Position numbers and translations under genes: made by a program. From Sphingomonas sp. NFR15 (GTDB lineage Bacteria; Pseudomonadota; Alphaproteobacteria; Sphingomonadales; Sphingomonadaceae): a stretch of 64,000 nucleotides of DNA. Where the stretch lies: contig NZ_FMWX01000001.1 in the NCBI RefSeq assembly GCF_900103265.1, positions 496,001 through 560,000 of the forward strand, written 5' to 3'. Below are positions 56,281 to 64,000 of the stretch, in pieces (positions within the stretch are counted from its first letter, which is position 1; every line of letters starts with the position of its first letter). Below the pieces are notes generated by a model that had not been told where the DNA came from, made no database searches, and saw only the letters and a program-made list of their open reading frames with translations.

Positions 56281-57786
56281 GTGATTCGCCGGCTCGCGAG
56301 CGCGCCCGCCACGCCGTTCGCGGCGCTGGCGGTCGGCTGGCTGCTGACATGGCTGCGGGTGGCGACACCCGCCGCGCTTCACGACCCGTCGGTGCTGTAT
56401 TGGCGCGGCTGGCAGGACCAGTCGCTCTACGTCCGCTCGGCGACCGCGCTCGCGCGCGGCGATTTCGCGGCGTCGGAGCATTGGTATCCGCTGCTCTATC
56501 CGCTGCTCGGCACGCCCTTCGTCGGCCTGTGGCCGAGCCAGCCGTTCTTCATCGCGAACCTCGCCTGTTACCTGCTCGCGTTCGCAGGGTTCCAGCGGGT
56601 CGCCGCCGCGTTCGGCGTGCGGCGCTGGCCGGCCGCCGCGATCTTCGCCGCCACCACGCTCGTCCAGTTCGTGTTCGCCAAGCCGTGGATCGAGCCGTGG
56701 ACCACCACCGCCTCGGCGGCGCTGCTGTGGCTGGCGTTCGGCATGGCGACGCACCCGTGGACGGAGGCGATGCCGAAGCGCCGCGAGGCCGCGATCCTCG
56801 GCATCGCCGTCGCGCTCACCCCGTTTGCGCGCCCCGGCGACGCGCCGATCGCGCTGATCGCGGCGGGGTTGGGGCTGGCGGCGATGCTGCGCGCGCCATG
56901 CACGCCTCCCCCTCGCCGGGGCGTAGTGTTGACCGCGTTCCTCGCCGGCGCCGGCGCCTTCGCGCTGGCGGCGATCCCCTGGCTGCTCGTCTATGGCCCC
57001 GGCCCCAGCCCCTATATGCTGTTCTCGGCGCGCTACGGCTTCAACTTCGCGTGGCTCGGCTGGAAGGCCTATGTCATCCTCGTCGATCCGCACGCATGGT
57101 TCGGCGGCGGCACCGGGCTGCTCAAGGTCGCGCCCTGGCTGATTCTCGGCGCGGCCGGTCTGGTGCAGGCCTGCCTCACCGGCCCACGCGACCGCCGCGC
57201 CGCCGCGATCGCGCTCGCCGTCGCCGCCGCGCTCTACACCAGCCTGATGCTCGCCTATGTCGATCTGCTGCCGACCGGGCTGTGGCGCTACAACAACGTC
57301 CATTATTTCAAATGGCTGCTACCGCTGTTCGGGCTGTTCGCGGTGCGCTTCGTGATCGTCGGCGCGCGCCGCCCGGCGACGCTCGCGTCGATCGTCCCGT
57401 TCCTGCTTTTGTTGTGCGTGAAGATCGTGCCGGTCCCCGTCGACGCCGATGATCCCGCCCGCCTGCTGATCTTCAGCCAACCGCGCGGCAGCGTCTGGAG
57501 CGATCTGTATTTCGCGACCGCCTGGATCACCGACGCGCACGGCGAGCAGCGCAATTCGTTCGACTATCACCAAATCCTCGACCCTGCCGAGGTTCGGGCC
57601 GTCGCGCTGCGCCGGCCGTTCGCGGGCGACGAGCGCTGGATCGGTGACGAACGCATCGCCGCGCAACTCGCCGGCACCGATACCGGCGGCTATGCCCCGC
57701 TGTACCTCACCGGCCCATGGCCGCGCGCGCCTTTGCGCCGCTACGGCGCGCGTGTGACGCTGGGCTGGCCGAGCGCGCTGTTCTGA
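56281..57786 (+). CDS. Polytopic membrane protein inside the pur run
   Basis: 501 residues from a GTG 13 bases after purC. It shows about 10 membrane segments in the first 390 residues (for example AALAVGWLLTWL, FFIANLACYLLAFAGF, LTAFLAGAGAFALAAIPWLLV) and a soluble C-terminal domain. An early WRGWQDQSLYVRSATALARGDF segment resembles the first periplasmic loop of GT39/GT-C mannosyl- or arabinosyltransferase-like enzymes, which usually bear acidic residues there. No family is assigned with certainty. It separates purC from purS. Confidence 0.75.
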   Translation: MIRRLASAPATPFAALAVGWLLTWLRVATPAALHDPSVLYWRGWQDQSLYVRSATALARGDFAASEHWYPLLYPLLGTPFVGLWPSQPFFIANLACYLLAFAGFQRVAAAFGVRRWPAAAIFAATTLVQFVFAKPWIEPWTTTASAALLWLAFGMATHPWTEAMPKRREAAILGIAVALTPFARPGDAPIALIAAGLGLAAMLRAPCTPPPRRGVVLTAFLAGAGAFALAAIPWLLVYGPGPSPYMLFSARYGFNFAWLGWKAYVILVDPHAWFGGGTGLLKVAPWLILGAAGLVQACLTGPRDRRAAAIALAVAAALYTSLMLAYVDLLPTGLWRYNNVHYFKWLLPLFGLFAVRFVIVGARRPATLASIVPFLLLLCVKIVPVPVDADDPARLLIFSQPRGSVWSDLYFATAWITDAHGEQRNSFDYHQILDPAEVRAVALRRPFAGDERWIGDERIAAQLAGTDTGGYAPLYLTGPWPRAPLRRYGARVTLGWPSALF

Positions 57787-57852
57787 CAAGACTTGCGGCG
57801 CGCGCCCGCCATCGCCATAGCGCCCGCAACCTTTTCAAGCAGGATAATGCTC

Positions 57853-58083
57853 ATGAAGCTCCGCATCTTCGTCACGCTGAAGCCGGGCGTGCTCGATCCG
57901 CAGGGCAAGGCGATCCACAAGGCGCTCGACGGCCTCGGCTTCGCCGGCGTCAACGATGTCCGCCAGGGCAAGCTGATCGAACTCGACGTCGCCGACGATA
58001 CCGATGACGCCAGCATCGACGCGATGTGCCGCCAGTTGCTCGCCAACACCGTGATCGAGAATTACCGGGTGGAACGCGCATGA
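57853..58083 (+). CDS. purS: FGAM synthase subunit PurS
   Basis: 76 residues from the ATG at 57853, with AGGA eight bases away (another ATG six bases earlier is too close to that site). The family core is visible: [42 protein letters not shown] and [13 protein letters not shown]. PurS is the small structural subunit that joins PurQ and PurL. Its stop overlaps the purQ start. Confidence 0.95.
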   Translation: MKLRIFVTLKPGVLDPQGKAIHKALDGLGFAGVNDVRQGKLIELDVADDTDDASIDAMCRQLLANTVIENYRVERA

Positions 58084-58748
58084 AGACCGCCGTCATCGTC
58101 TTTCCCGGTTCGAACTGCGACCGCGACATCGCGGTCGCGCTCGAATCGGTGACCGGCCGCAAGCCCGAGATGGTCTGGCATGGCGAGAGCGCGCTGCCCG
58201 ACGGCGTCGGCCTCGTCGCGCTGCCCGGCGGCTTCTCCTATGGCGATTATCTGCGCTCCGGCGCGATCGGCGCGCGCTCGCCGATCATGCGTGCGGTGGT
58301 CGAGGCGGCGGACAAGGGCCTGCCCGTGCTCGGCATCTGCAACGGCTTCCAGGTGTTGACCGAGGCGGGGCTGCTGCCCGGCGCGCTGATGCGCAACACC
58401 GGCCTCAACTTCGTGTGCCGCGAAGTCGCGCTGACGGTGGAGAACGCGCAGACCGCCTTCACCAGCCGCTACGCGCAGGGTGAGACGATCACCATTCCCG
58501 TCGCGCACCATGACGGCAATTATTTCGCCGATGCCGAGACGCTCGACCGGATCGAGGGCGAGGGCCGCGTCGCATTCCGATATGCAAGCGCGGTCAACGG
58601 CTCGGCGCGCGGCATCGCCGGGGTGCTCAACGCCGGCGGCAACGTGCTCGGCATGATGCCGCATCCCGAACGCCGGATCGAAGCGGCGCATGGCGGCGAC
58701 GACGGCCGCCGGCTGTTCGAGGGGCTGCTCGAAACCGTCGGCGCCTGA
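58080..58748 (+). CDS. purQ: FGAM synthase glutaminase subunit PurQ
   Basis: 222 residues. Class I glutamine amidotransferase: [52 protein letters not shown] with the catalytic Cys, and GMMPHPERR with His-Glu. Supplies ammonia for phosphoribosylformylglycinamidine synthesis. The large subunit purL is not in this window. Confidence 0.97.
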   Translation: MKTAVIVFPGSNCDRDIAVALESVTGRKPEMVWHGESALPDGVGLVALPGGFSYGDYLRSGAIGARSPIMRAVVEAADKGLPVLGICNGFQVLTEAGLLPGALMRNTGLNFVCREVALTVENAQTAFTSRYAQGETITIPVAHHDGNYFADAETLDRIEGEGRVAFRYASAVNGSARGIAGVLNAGGNVLGMMPHPERRIEAAHGGDDGRRLFEGLLETVGA

Positions 58749-58767
58749 TCGCTTCGCCCTCGCTCGC

Positions 58768-59610
58768 TCAGGTCATCGTCCGGTTCCGCCCGGCGTGTTT
58801 GGCGCCGTACAGCGCGTCGTCGGCATCCCCCATCGCCTTCGCCAGCGTCGCATAGTCACGCGCCACCGCCATTCCGCACGAGAAGGTGAGCGCGTGGCCG
58901 GTCCCCGCCGCGATCGGATTGGCGCGCAGCCCGGCGCGCAAACGCTCGATGATCTCACGCGCTGTATCGAGACCGGTGTCGGGCAACAGTACCGCGAACT
59001 CCTCGCCGCCCCAGCGCGCGCTCAGGTCGGAGCGGCGTAACGCACCGCCCAGCCGGTGCGCGAACTCGCGAAGCACCTCGTCGCCCGCGTCATGCCCGAA
59101 GCGGTCGTTGATCGCCTTGAAATGGTCGAGATCGAGCATCGCCACCACGGCGGTGCGCTCGCGGTGGAGCAACGGCGCGACCGCATCGAGAAAGCCGCGC
59201 CGGTTGCGAAGCCCGGTCAGCATGTCCTTCTCGGCGGCGTCGGCGAGCCGCTCGATTCGCGCGCTCGTCTCGGCGGCGGCATGCGCCACCCCGCGCAGCA
59301 ACTCACCGACGAGGTCCGGCCCGCCCTCGGGAACCTCCGCGATGCGCTGGCCGCGCTGGAGCATCCGCAGCAGCGTGGTCGCGTGCGCGACGGGGGCGAG
59401 CAGCGCCCAGATCGCGCCGATCGCCGCTGCGGTGCCGGTGATGGTCGCGGCGAGCAACGGCACGAACAACCGCCAGTCCCATTGCCGCACGACGGCTTCG
59501 GTGATGCAGAAGGCGATCAGCGGCAGATGGACCGCGCCGAAGCACAAGGTGAACAGGCGCAGGTGGAAATTGCGCGGAAACAAAAACCGCGTGGCATCGT
59601 AAAATCGCAT
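58768..59610 (-). CDS. Membrane diguanylate cyclase
   Basis: 280 residues from the ATG at 59610. Two membrane helices (about residues 18-35 and 45-70) separated by a short loop, a linker helix and a GGDEF domain with GGEEF intact. An RxxD inhibitory site (RRSD) lies five residues before GGEEF, so product inhibition is likely. Makes c-di-GMP from two GTP. It is convergent with purQ. Confidence 0.94.
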   Translation of the reverse strand: MRFYDATRFLFPRNFHLRLFTLCFGAVHLPLIAFCITEAVVRQWDWRLFVPLLAATITGTAAAIGAIWALLAPVAHATTLLRMLQRGQRIAEVPEGGPDLVGELLRGVAHAAAETSARIERLADAAEKDMLTGLRNRRGFLDAVAPLLHRERTAVVAMLDLDHFKAINDRFGHDAGDEVLREFAHRLGGALRRSDLSARWGGEEFAVLLPDTGLDTAREIIERLRAGLRANPIAAGTGHALTFSCGMAVARDYATLAKAMGDADDALYGAKHAGRNRTMT

Positions 59611-59749
59611 CGTCTTGGCTTCCCGGGAATACGGCACGGGCGAGCCCGTCACGCGGCGGCGGCGACGCTAAAGAAGCGTGATTTCCCAAATGCTAACGCC
59701 GCGCCGTGCCGCTGAACGACGCCGGCGCGACCGCGTTCCGTGAAACCGC

Positions 59750-60526
59750 TCAGACGCCTGCGTGGAACGGCGAGAAATCGGTCCCGCGATCATAGACGTC
59801 GATACCCTCGCGGCGCTTGAGAAAGCCCACCACCGCGTAGGTGACCGGGGTCAGCAGCACCTCCCAGCCCACCTTCAGCACGAACTGGCTGGCCATCACC
59901 ATCAGCATCGCCTGTACCGGCCAGTCGGGCAGTCCGTAGAAGGCGAGCGGATAGAAGACGAGGCTGTCCGCCCCCTCCCCGACGATCGTCGAACCGATCG
60001 TACGCGTCCACAGCCATTTGCCGTCGGTCAGGATCTTCATCCGCGCGAGCACATAGGAGTTGAGCAGATCGCCGACCCAGAAGGCGCACAGCGACGCGAA
60101 CGCGATCCGCCCGCCGATGCCGACATCGACATAGGGGAAGGCCGCAACGATGTGCGGCGGCGAACCGAACACATATTCGTAATGCGCCTGCCCACCCCAA
60201 TCGGCGGCGGGCGGCAGCGCCACCGTCGTCCACTCCATCGCCACCAGAAAGGCGAGCGCGACGAACCCCGCCCACACCACGCGGCGCGCGCGGGCGTACC
60301 CATAGACTTCGGTCAGCACGTCATCGAGGATGTAGGAGAGCGGAAAGAACAGGATGCCCGCCCCGAACGGCCACAGCCCGATCCACGGCAGATCGATCAC
60401 CGCGCGCTTGCCCGCGCCGACCACGTTCGACAGCACGAGGATCACGACGAAGGCGACCATCACGAAATCATAGTAGCGGAACTGCCTGCCCCGCAGATCC
60501 GCCGCCACCACCTTGTCGAGCATCAT
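59750..60526 (-). CDS. Queuosine precursor transporter (YhhQ)
   Basis: 258 residues with about six to seven membrane segments: FVMVAFVVILVLSNVVGAGKR, FGAGILFFPLSYILDDVLTEVYGYARARRVVWAGF, and GSTIVGEGADSLVFYPLAFYG. These match YhhQ/QPTR, an ECF-independent carrier for preQ0/preQ1 or queuine used in tRNA modification. Two ATGs (60526 and 60523) are equivalent. No riboswitch is seen upstream. Confidence 0.93.
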   Translation of the reverse strand: MMLDKVVAADLRGRQFRYYDFVMVAFVVILVLSNVVGAGKRAVIDLPWIGLWPFGAGILFFPLSYILDDVLTEVYGYARARRVVWAGFVALAFLVAMEWTTVALPPAADWGGQAHYEYVFGSPPHIVAAFPYVDVGIGGRIAFASLCAFWVGDLLNSYVLARMKILTDGKWLWTRTIGSTIVGEGADSLVFYPLAFYGLPDWPVQAMLMVMASQFVLKVGWEVLLTPVTYAVVGFLKRREGIDVYDRGTDFSPFHAGV

Positions 60527-60599
60527 CGCGCCCCCTTCCCGGTTTTGGTAATATCGCCGTTTCGCAACGGCGCAATCCGCGCTAACCGGGGCACGGCGC

Positions 60600-60676
60600 G
60601 CGCCCGTAGCTCAGTTGGATAGAGCAAGGAGCTTCTACCTCCTTGGTCGGGGGTTCGAATCCCTCCGGGCGCGCCA
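60600..60676 (+). tRNA. tRNA-Arg (anticodon TCT)
   Basis: 77 bases with encoded CCA. Acceptor GCGCCCG pairs with CGGGCGC; the D arm is AGCTCAGTTGGATAGAGC; anticodon stem AGGAG/CTCCT encloses CTTCTAC with TCT; T arm has GTTCGAATC. It reads AGA/AGG codons, rare in this genome. It ends 30 bases upstream of the TelA-like gene. Confidence 0.96.
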
Positions 60677-60706
60677 GTTGCCCGATGGGTCTTGAAGGAT
60701 CTGCGT

Positions 60707-61576
60707 TTGTCCGTACCCGAGCGAGACCGTGACGTTCGCGCCGAGGCCCGGCTGATCCTGCGGCAATGGCTCGCATCGGCGGAGGACGCGGTGCTTTCCG
60801 CGATCGACGCGCTCGGGCGGCAGGCGATCGCCGCCGCCGCCGAGGCGAGCGGGCGGCTGGAACGCGGCGTGGGGACGACCGCCGCCGCCGAACAGGGTCT
60901 CCAGACCTTGCAGACGCTCGCGCAGAGCATCGCCGAGCCGCCGCCCAAACCCGCGTGGTCGCTGTTCCCCGGCCGCGCCGTGGCCGAAACGCCGACGCCC
61001 CCCGCCGCCCGCATCGAGGCGCTGGTCGACCCGCTCGCGCGCGAACGCGATTCGCTCACACGCGCGCGGATCATGATCGACACCGATCGGGCCAGGCTCC
61101 GCGCCGCCGCGGAGGCGCTCGACGGGGCGATCGAGTTGATCCGCGCCTGCGCCAAGGCGGTCGAATCGGCGGCGCGCGAAATCGCACGCGATCGGCCCGA
61201 CCGCGCACACTTCCTGCGCGGCCCCGCCGCCGGGCGCCTGCTCGCGCGCGAACAGGACGTGCTCACCCAGGCCGCCGTCACCCAGCAGGGCATCCTCACG
61301 CTCGATCTGCTCGCCAACAGCCAGGACGCGCTCGCGCAGGCGCTCGACCGCGCCCGCGAGACGAGTATCGCCGCGCTGCGCACCGCGCTCGCCGCCCGCC
61401 GCGCGGTGGCGGGGAGCGAGGCGCTCTCCCGGCAGGCGGCGGCGCTGGAACGCACCGCCGATGCGGCGCGCGATGCGCCCACCGCCGGCGACGCGCTGCA
61501 CCGCGCGCTCGACGATGCGATCGCGCAGGCACGCCGCGCGATCGACGCGGCCGAGGCATCGCGTGGCGCCCTCTAG
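60707..61576 (+). CDS. Compact TelA-like (toxic anion resistance) protein
   Basis: About 289 residues from a TTG at 60707 with AAGGA upstream; a TTG at 60692 is the earliest start. Almost wholly helical. The part from about residue 100 matches the TelA family core: SLTRARIMIDTDRARLRAAAEALDGAIELIRACAK, DVLTQAAVTQQGILTLDLLANSQDALAQALDRARETSIAALRTALAARRAVA. The first hundred residues differ and are Ala-rich. TelA proteins are linked with tellurite/toxic-anion stress, role unknown. The gene is followed by a small helical gene in the same direction. Confidence 0.65.
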   Translation: MSVPERDRDVRAEARLILRQWLASAEDAVLSAIDALGRQAIAAAAEASGRLERGVGTTAAAEQGLQTLQTLAQSIAEPPPKPAWSLFPGRAVAETPTPPAARIEALVDPLARERDSLTRARIMIDTDRARLRAAAEALDGAIELIRACAKAVESAAREIARDRPDRAHFLRGPAAGRLLAREQDVLTQAAVTQQGILTLDLLANSQDALAQALDRARETSIAALRTALAARRAVAGSEALSRQAAALERTADAARDAPTAGDALHRALDDAIAQARRAIDAAEASRGAL

Positions 61577-61635
61577 CGCGCCATCGAGTCGATGCTCTAC
61601 CGTGGCTGCGACGGCGCAGGCGTGAGTGTGATGAG

Positions 61636-62124
61636 TTGACGGGATTCCTGGACAGACTGGCGGAATGGCTGAGCGGGCCGATCGAATCCTCGCCGACGGT
61701 GACCGGCGCGCCGCCGTCGCCCGCCCCGCCCGCGGGCCCGGCCATCTCCGCCGACGATCCGCGCCTGCCCGAAACGTCGCGCCCGCTGGTCGCGCGGCTG
61801 CTCGCGCTGATCGCCGAGATCGAGGCGCGGACGCGGGACGACACGCTGATGATCTCGGCGGCGACCGAGGTGCGGCAGATGCGCGACGATCACCTGCCCC
61901 GCCTGATCGAAAGCTATGCCGAGATTCCGCCCAGCCACCGCGCCGAGATCTTCCGCCAGACCGGGCGCTCGGCGAGCTACAATCTCAACCAAGGCTTCGA
62001 ACGCATGATCGCCCGGCTGGAGGCGCTGTCGCGCTCGCTCGCGCAGGAGGATCTCGACAGTTTCGCCGACAACCTGCGCTTCATCGAGAATCGCTACGGC
62101 AAGGGCGACGATCCGCTGCGATAG
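61636..62124 (+). CDS. Hypothetical partner of the TelA-like protein
   Basis: 162 residues. No ATG or GTG lies in frame near the N-terminus; a TTG at 61636 is the best start, with a weak site. A Pro/Ala linker (residues 20-50) is followed by a helical domain: RPLVARLLALIAEIEARTRDDTLMISAATEVRQMRDDHLPRLIESYAEIPPSHR, then SASYNLNQGFERMIARLEAL and DSFADNLRFIENRYG. Some resemblance to the small proteins found next to telA is my inference. Followed by a palindrome that ends the plus-strand run. Confidence 0.7.
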   Translation: MTGFLDRLAEWLSGPIESSPTVTGAPPSPAPPAGPAISADDPRLPETSRPLVARLLALIAEIEARTRDDTLMISAATEVRQMRDDHLPRLIESYAEIPPSHRAEIFRQTGRSASYNLNQGFERMIARLEALSRSLAQEDLDSFADNLRFIENRYGKGDDPLR

Positions 62125-62139
62125 CGAGGTCTTCCCTGA

Positions 62140-62202
62140 CCGTTCGTGTCGAGCGAAGTCGAGACACCTGCACTGTCCCTCGACTTCGCTCGGGACGAAC
62201 GG
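62140..62202. repeat. SEVEG-class palindrome between convergent genes
   Basis: Arms CCGTTCGTGTCGAGCGAAGTCGA and TCGACTTCGCTCGGGACGAACGG pair with a few mismatches. It lies between the partner gene and the AIM24 gene, which converge. Confidence 0.85.
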
Positions 62203-62211
62203 ATGCGGGAA

Positions 62212-63000
62212 TTACCCCAGCCGCATCGTCGGCGTCAGCCACACCGTCCCGCGCCCACGGAACAGATACACCAGCCCCTCGCCGCTGCGCCACGCGTTGC
62301 GCAGACCCCGCACGAGCGGACGCAGCTCGACCTGCAAGCCCGCCGAATACATCAGCATCAGGTCGCCATCGACGATCAGCTCCTTCTGGCCGTCGAGTTC
62401 GACCACCTCGATCTCGTCCGCCGGCACCGGCGACTCGACGACGAACGCGCCCGCGCCGGTCAGCTTGGGCTGCATCAGGCCATTGCCCGACAGGATGCCC
62501 TGCACCGAGCGGTGGATATGGGTCGACAGCGCGACATTGGCGTCGCAGGCGTAGAACGCGCCGTCGTCGAGGATCAGCGCATCCTGCGGGCCGTCCATCG
62601 CGGCGAGGATGAAGTGCTTGGTGGTCACCTCGGTCCACACCTCGCCATAGCCGGCATAGCGGGTCGCGAACGCGCTCTCGCCCGATCCGGCCGAGGTGAT
62701 CGCGCGCGAGAGGAAGCCGCCCGCGCCGGCGTTCTTCTGGATATCGACCTGCAGCTTGCCATGCGCATATTGCAGCGCGCCCGGCTCCAGCAGCGCCGCG
62801 CCGCCCTCCAGCACGATGCGGACCTGCCGCGCCGTCGCCGCGTGGGGCGGGTGCAGATGGATCACCGGCGCGGTGCCGCTGCTCGCCGATGCGGCGGGCA
62901 GCGGCATGTGGAGCGCATGGCTCTTGCGCTCGAACTGATAGACTTCGAAGCGCACGCCGGCGCTGGCCTGCTCGTCGATGCGGGTACGAAAATCGCTCAT
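62212..63000 (-). CDS. AIM24 family (TIGR00266-type) protein
   Basis: 262 residues from an ATG overlapping the preceding stop (ATGA). The family's beta-structure is visible: FLSRAITSAGSGESAFATRYAGYGEVWTEVTTKHFILAAMDG, DGAFYACDANVALSTH and GNGLMQPKLTGAGAFVVESPVPADEIEVVELDGQKELIVDGDLMLMYSAGLQVELRPLVRGLRNAWRSGEGLVYLFRGRGTVWLTP. TIGR00266/AIM24 proteins have unknown biochemical function; in bacteria they occur with Ter stress genes. Here the gene follows a CitE-like gene in a coupled pair. Confidence 0.88.
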   Translation of the reverse strand: MSDFRTRIDEQASAGVRFEVYQFERKSHALHMPLPAASASSGTAPVIHLHPPHAATARQVRIVLEGGAALLEPGALQYAHGKLQVDIQKNAGAGGFLSRAITSAGSGESAFATRYAGYGEVWTEVTTKHFILAAMDGPQDALILDDGAFYACDANVALSTHIHRSVQGILSGNGLMQPKLTGAGAFVVESPVPADEIEVVELDGQKELIVDGDLMLMYSAGLQVELRPLVRGLRNAWRSGEGLVYLFRGRGTVWLTPTMRLG

Positions 63001-63938
63001 TGGTCGGCTCCTGTGATGAGGCGCAGCGCGGGCTGCGGGTCGGCGATTCCGTAAAGCGCCGCGCGTTCGAGCAGCCGTTCGGCCCAGGCGCGGTGCGTTG
63101 CCGGCTCGCACATCGCGCCGTCATGCGCGAACACGGCCGGCGCGTCGTCGGCGAGCATCAGCCGCGCCTCCTCGATTTGCGCGGTCGGCACCGCGAGCGC
63201 GGCGTGGATCACCGCGATCTGATCGGGATGGATCGCGGTCTTGCCCTGCAACCCGTGCTCGATGTCGCGCGCAACCTCCTCGCGCAGCAGCGCAACATCG
63301 GCGAACCGCTCGAACACCGGCGCGCTGAGCGCGAAGCCCCACGGCGCGAAGCTCGCGACGAGGCTGGCGATGATCCCGCCGAGCGGCCCGTCATAGGCGG
63401 TGCGCCCCGCCGGGCGGCGCAAGCCCATCGCGCGCAGCAGATCGTTGCCGCCGATCCGGAGCGCGACGATGCGATCCTGCACCACCAGCAACTGGTCGCG
63501 CAGGCGCCGCATTTCGTGCGGGTCGCACGCTTCGCGCGTCTCCAGCGTCGGCATCAGCCGGTGCCGGTCATGAAACGGCAGCGCGAGATAGGCCGGCATG
63601 GTGTCCGCATGCGCCTTGGGGATGACGAAGCCGGTCAGCCGCTCGACCCCCGGCATGCACAGCACATGCTCGAGCATCGCCGCGTCGCGCGGGCGCACGA
63701 ACAGCAGCGGCTCGCCCGGCCCCGCGCCGCGCGCCGACAGCGTGCGCAGGAACGCCGCGAGATGCGCCAGCGCCAACGGCACGTCGCGATCGAGCACCGC
63801 ATCCTCGAGGCACAGCACCGCCGATCGCAGCCCGGCGATCCGGCGACCGCCAAGCAGTGCCTCGGCGAGATCGTCGCGCGTACACGGCATGTACAGCGTC
63901 GCGCCGAGCGCGAGCGCGGGAAGCGGGTCGAGGGTCAT
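62997..63938 (-). CDS. CitE-like (HpcH/HpaI) C-C lyase
   Basis: 313 residues from an ATG overlapping an upstream stop (ATGA). A TIM-barrel lyase of the citrate-lyase-beta family: ATLYMPCTRDDLAEA, SAVLCLEDAV, LLFVRPRD, LTGFVIPKAHADT, LMPTLETREACD, RIGGNDLL and EHGLQGKTAIHPDQIAVIHAAL. The Mg-binding Glu and Asp (in TLE and GGND) are recognisable; GGND replaces the usual GVED. CitE-like enzymes of this type occur in Ter-associated biosynthetic clusters. Reaction unknown. Confidence 0.9.
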   Translation of the reverse strand: MTLDPLPALALGATLYMPCTRDDLAEALLGGRRIAGLRSAVLCLEDAVLDRDVPLALAHLAAFLRTLSARGAGPGEPLLFVRPRDAAMLEHVLCMPGVERLTGFVIPKAHADTMPAYLALPFHDRHRLMPTLETREACDPHEMRRLRDQLLVVQDRIVALRIGGNDLLRAMGLRRPAGRTAYDGPLGGIIASLVASFAPWGFALSAPVFERFADVALLREEVARDIEHGLQGKTAIHPDQIAVIHAALAVPTAQIEEARLMLADDAPAVFAHDGAMCEPATHRAWAERLLERAALYGIADPQPALRLITGADQ

Positions 63939-64000
63939 GCATCGTGTCCCAAAGTGCGGATGATCGCCACCGCGCGGTAGCGCGAGCGCTCACCGAGCGG
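63935..64000 (-). CDS. C-terminal end of the upstream gene
   Basis: The last 21 codons of a minus-strand gene that continues past the window end (ending RYRAVAIIRTLGHDA). Its TGA overlaps the CitE-like start. Function cannot be told from this tail; in comparable loci the gene here is often a phosphoribosyltransferase or another Ter-cluster enzyme. Confidence 0.6.
   Translation of the reverse strand, partial: PLGERSRYRAVAIIRTLGHDA

Noticed and set aside
60527..60600. Possible preQ1 riboswitch before the queuosine-precursor transporter
   Set aside because: No preQ1 aptamer core was seen in the short upstream gap, which also holds the divergent tRNA promoter.

Overview
The window is a GC-rich, gene-dense stretch of chromosome that reads like a sphingomonad (Sphingomonadales, Alphaproteobacteria). 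Supporting signs are a tonB-exbB-exbD-exbD cluster with a TonB-dependent receptor, a UPF0262 gene, RcnB-type secreted proteins, a Tim44-mltA-smr run divergent from secB, and many intergenic palindromes of a type that, when translated, gives the peptide SEVEG. No phage, plasmid, insertion sequence, integrase, rRNA or CRISPR array is visible. Nearly all genes look like stable chromosomal housekeeping or envelope genes. No gap between genes exceeds 300 bases; the larger gaps (200-250 bases) mostly hold palindromic repeats or terminators.

Layout. 1-3.9 kb: the N-terminal part of a TonB-dependent receptor and a GGDEF-EAL protein. 3.9-9.6 kb: smr, mltA and a Tim44-domain gene on the minus strand, divergent from secB, murJ and trpS. 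9.9-17.5 kb: lipoproteins, a ferredoxin, a DNA glycosylase, mtnP, a glutaryl-CoA-type dehydrogenase, a DODA-type dioxygenase, an orphan 2Fe-2S subunit, an expanded RcnB-like protein and tRNA-Arg(ACG). 17.5-24.2 kb, minus strand: valS, a MATE transporter, hemB and two tandem acetyltransferases. 24.3-30.2 kb: a small secreted protein, then a minus-strand run of hydrolase, SDR, GH130 phosphorylase, glycosyltransferase and a nitronate-monooxygenase-like flavoenzyme. 30.2-37.7 kb: selO, an astD-like gene and the assimilatory sulfur operon cobA-DUF2849-cysI-DUF934-cysH. 37.8-42.1 kb: dnaB, UPF0262, a GH25 lysozyme, cdd, an unknown gene and dcd. 42.1-44.7 kb: the TonB energising complex. 44.9-55.4 kb: folB, an acetyltransferase, DUF1285, CoA pyrophosphatase, cca, a second GGDEF-EAL protein, parC, a LysR regulator and a DUF4349 lipoprotein. 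55.5-60.5 kb: purC, a polytopic membrane protein, purS, purQ, a diguanylate cyclase and a queuosine-precursor transporter. 60.6-64 kb: tRNA-Arg(TCT) and the start of a TelA / AIM24 / CitE-like locus.

The most interesting part is 60.7-64.0 kb. A compact TelA-like helical protein with a small partner gene faces an ATGA-coupled pair, an AIM24 (TIGR00266) protein and a CitE-like lyase, that follows a further gene running off the window. This combination resembles the tellurite-resistance-associated (Ter) stress and biosynthetic loci known mainly from comparative genomics. The second notable point is valS: two SEVEG-type palindromes are inserted in frame inside the catalytic domain, and the same gene carries patches of clearly lower GC and different codon use.

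The sulfur genes form a complete-looking reduction unit (APS/PAPS to sulfite by CysH, sulfite to sulfide by CysI, the siroheme precursor by CobA). Two different palindromic elements sit inside this operon. The purine genes work together in the fifth (purQ/S) and later (purC) steps of IMP synthesis. Three c-di-GMP enzymes are scattered in the window.
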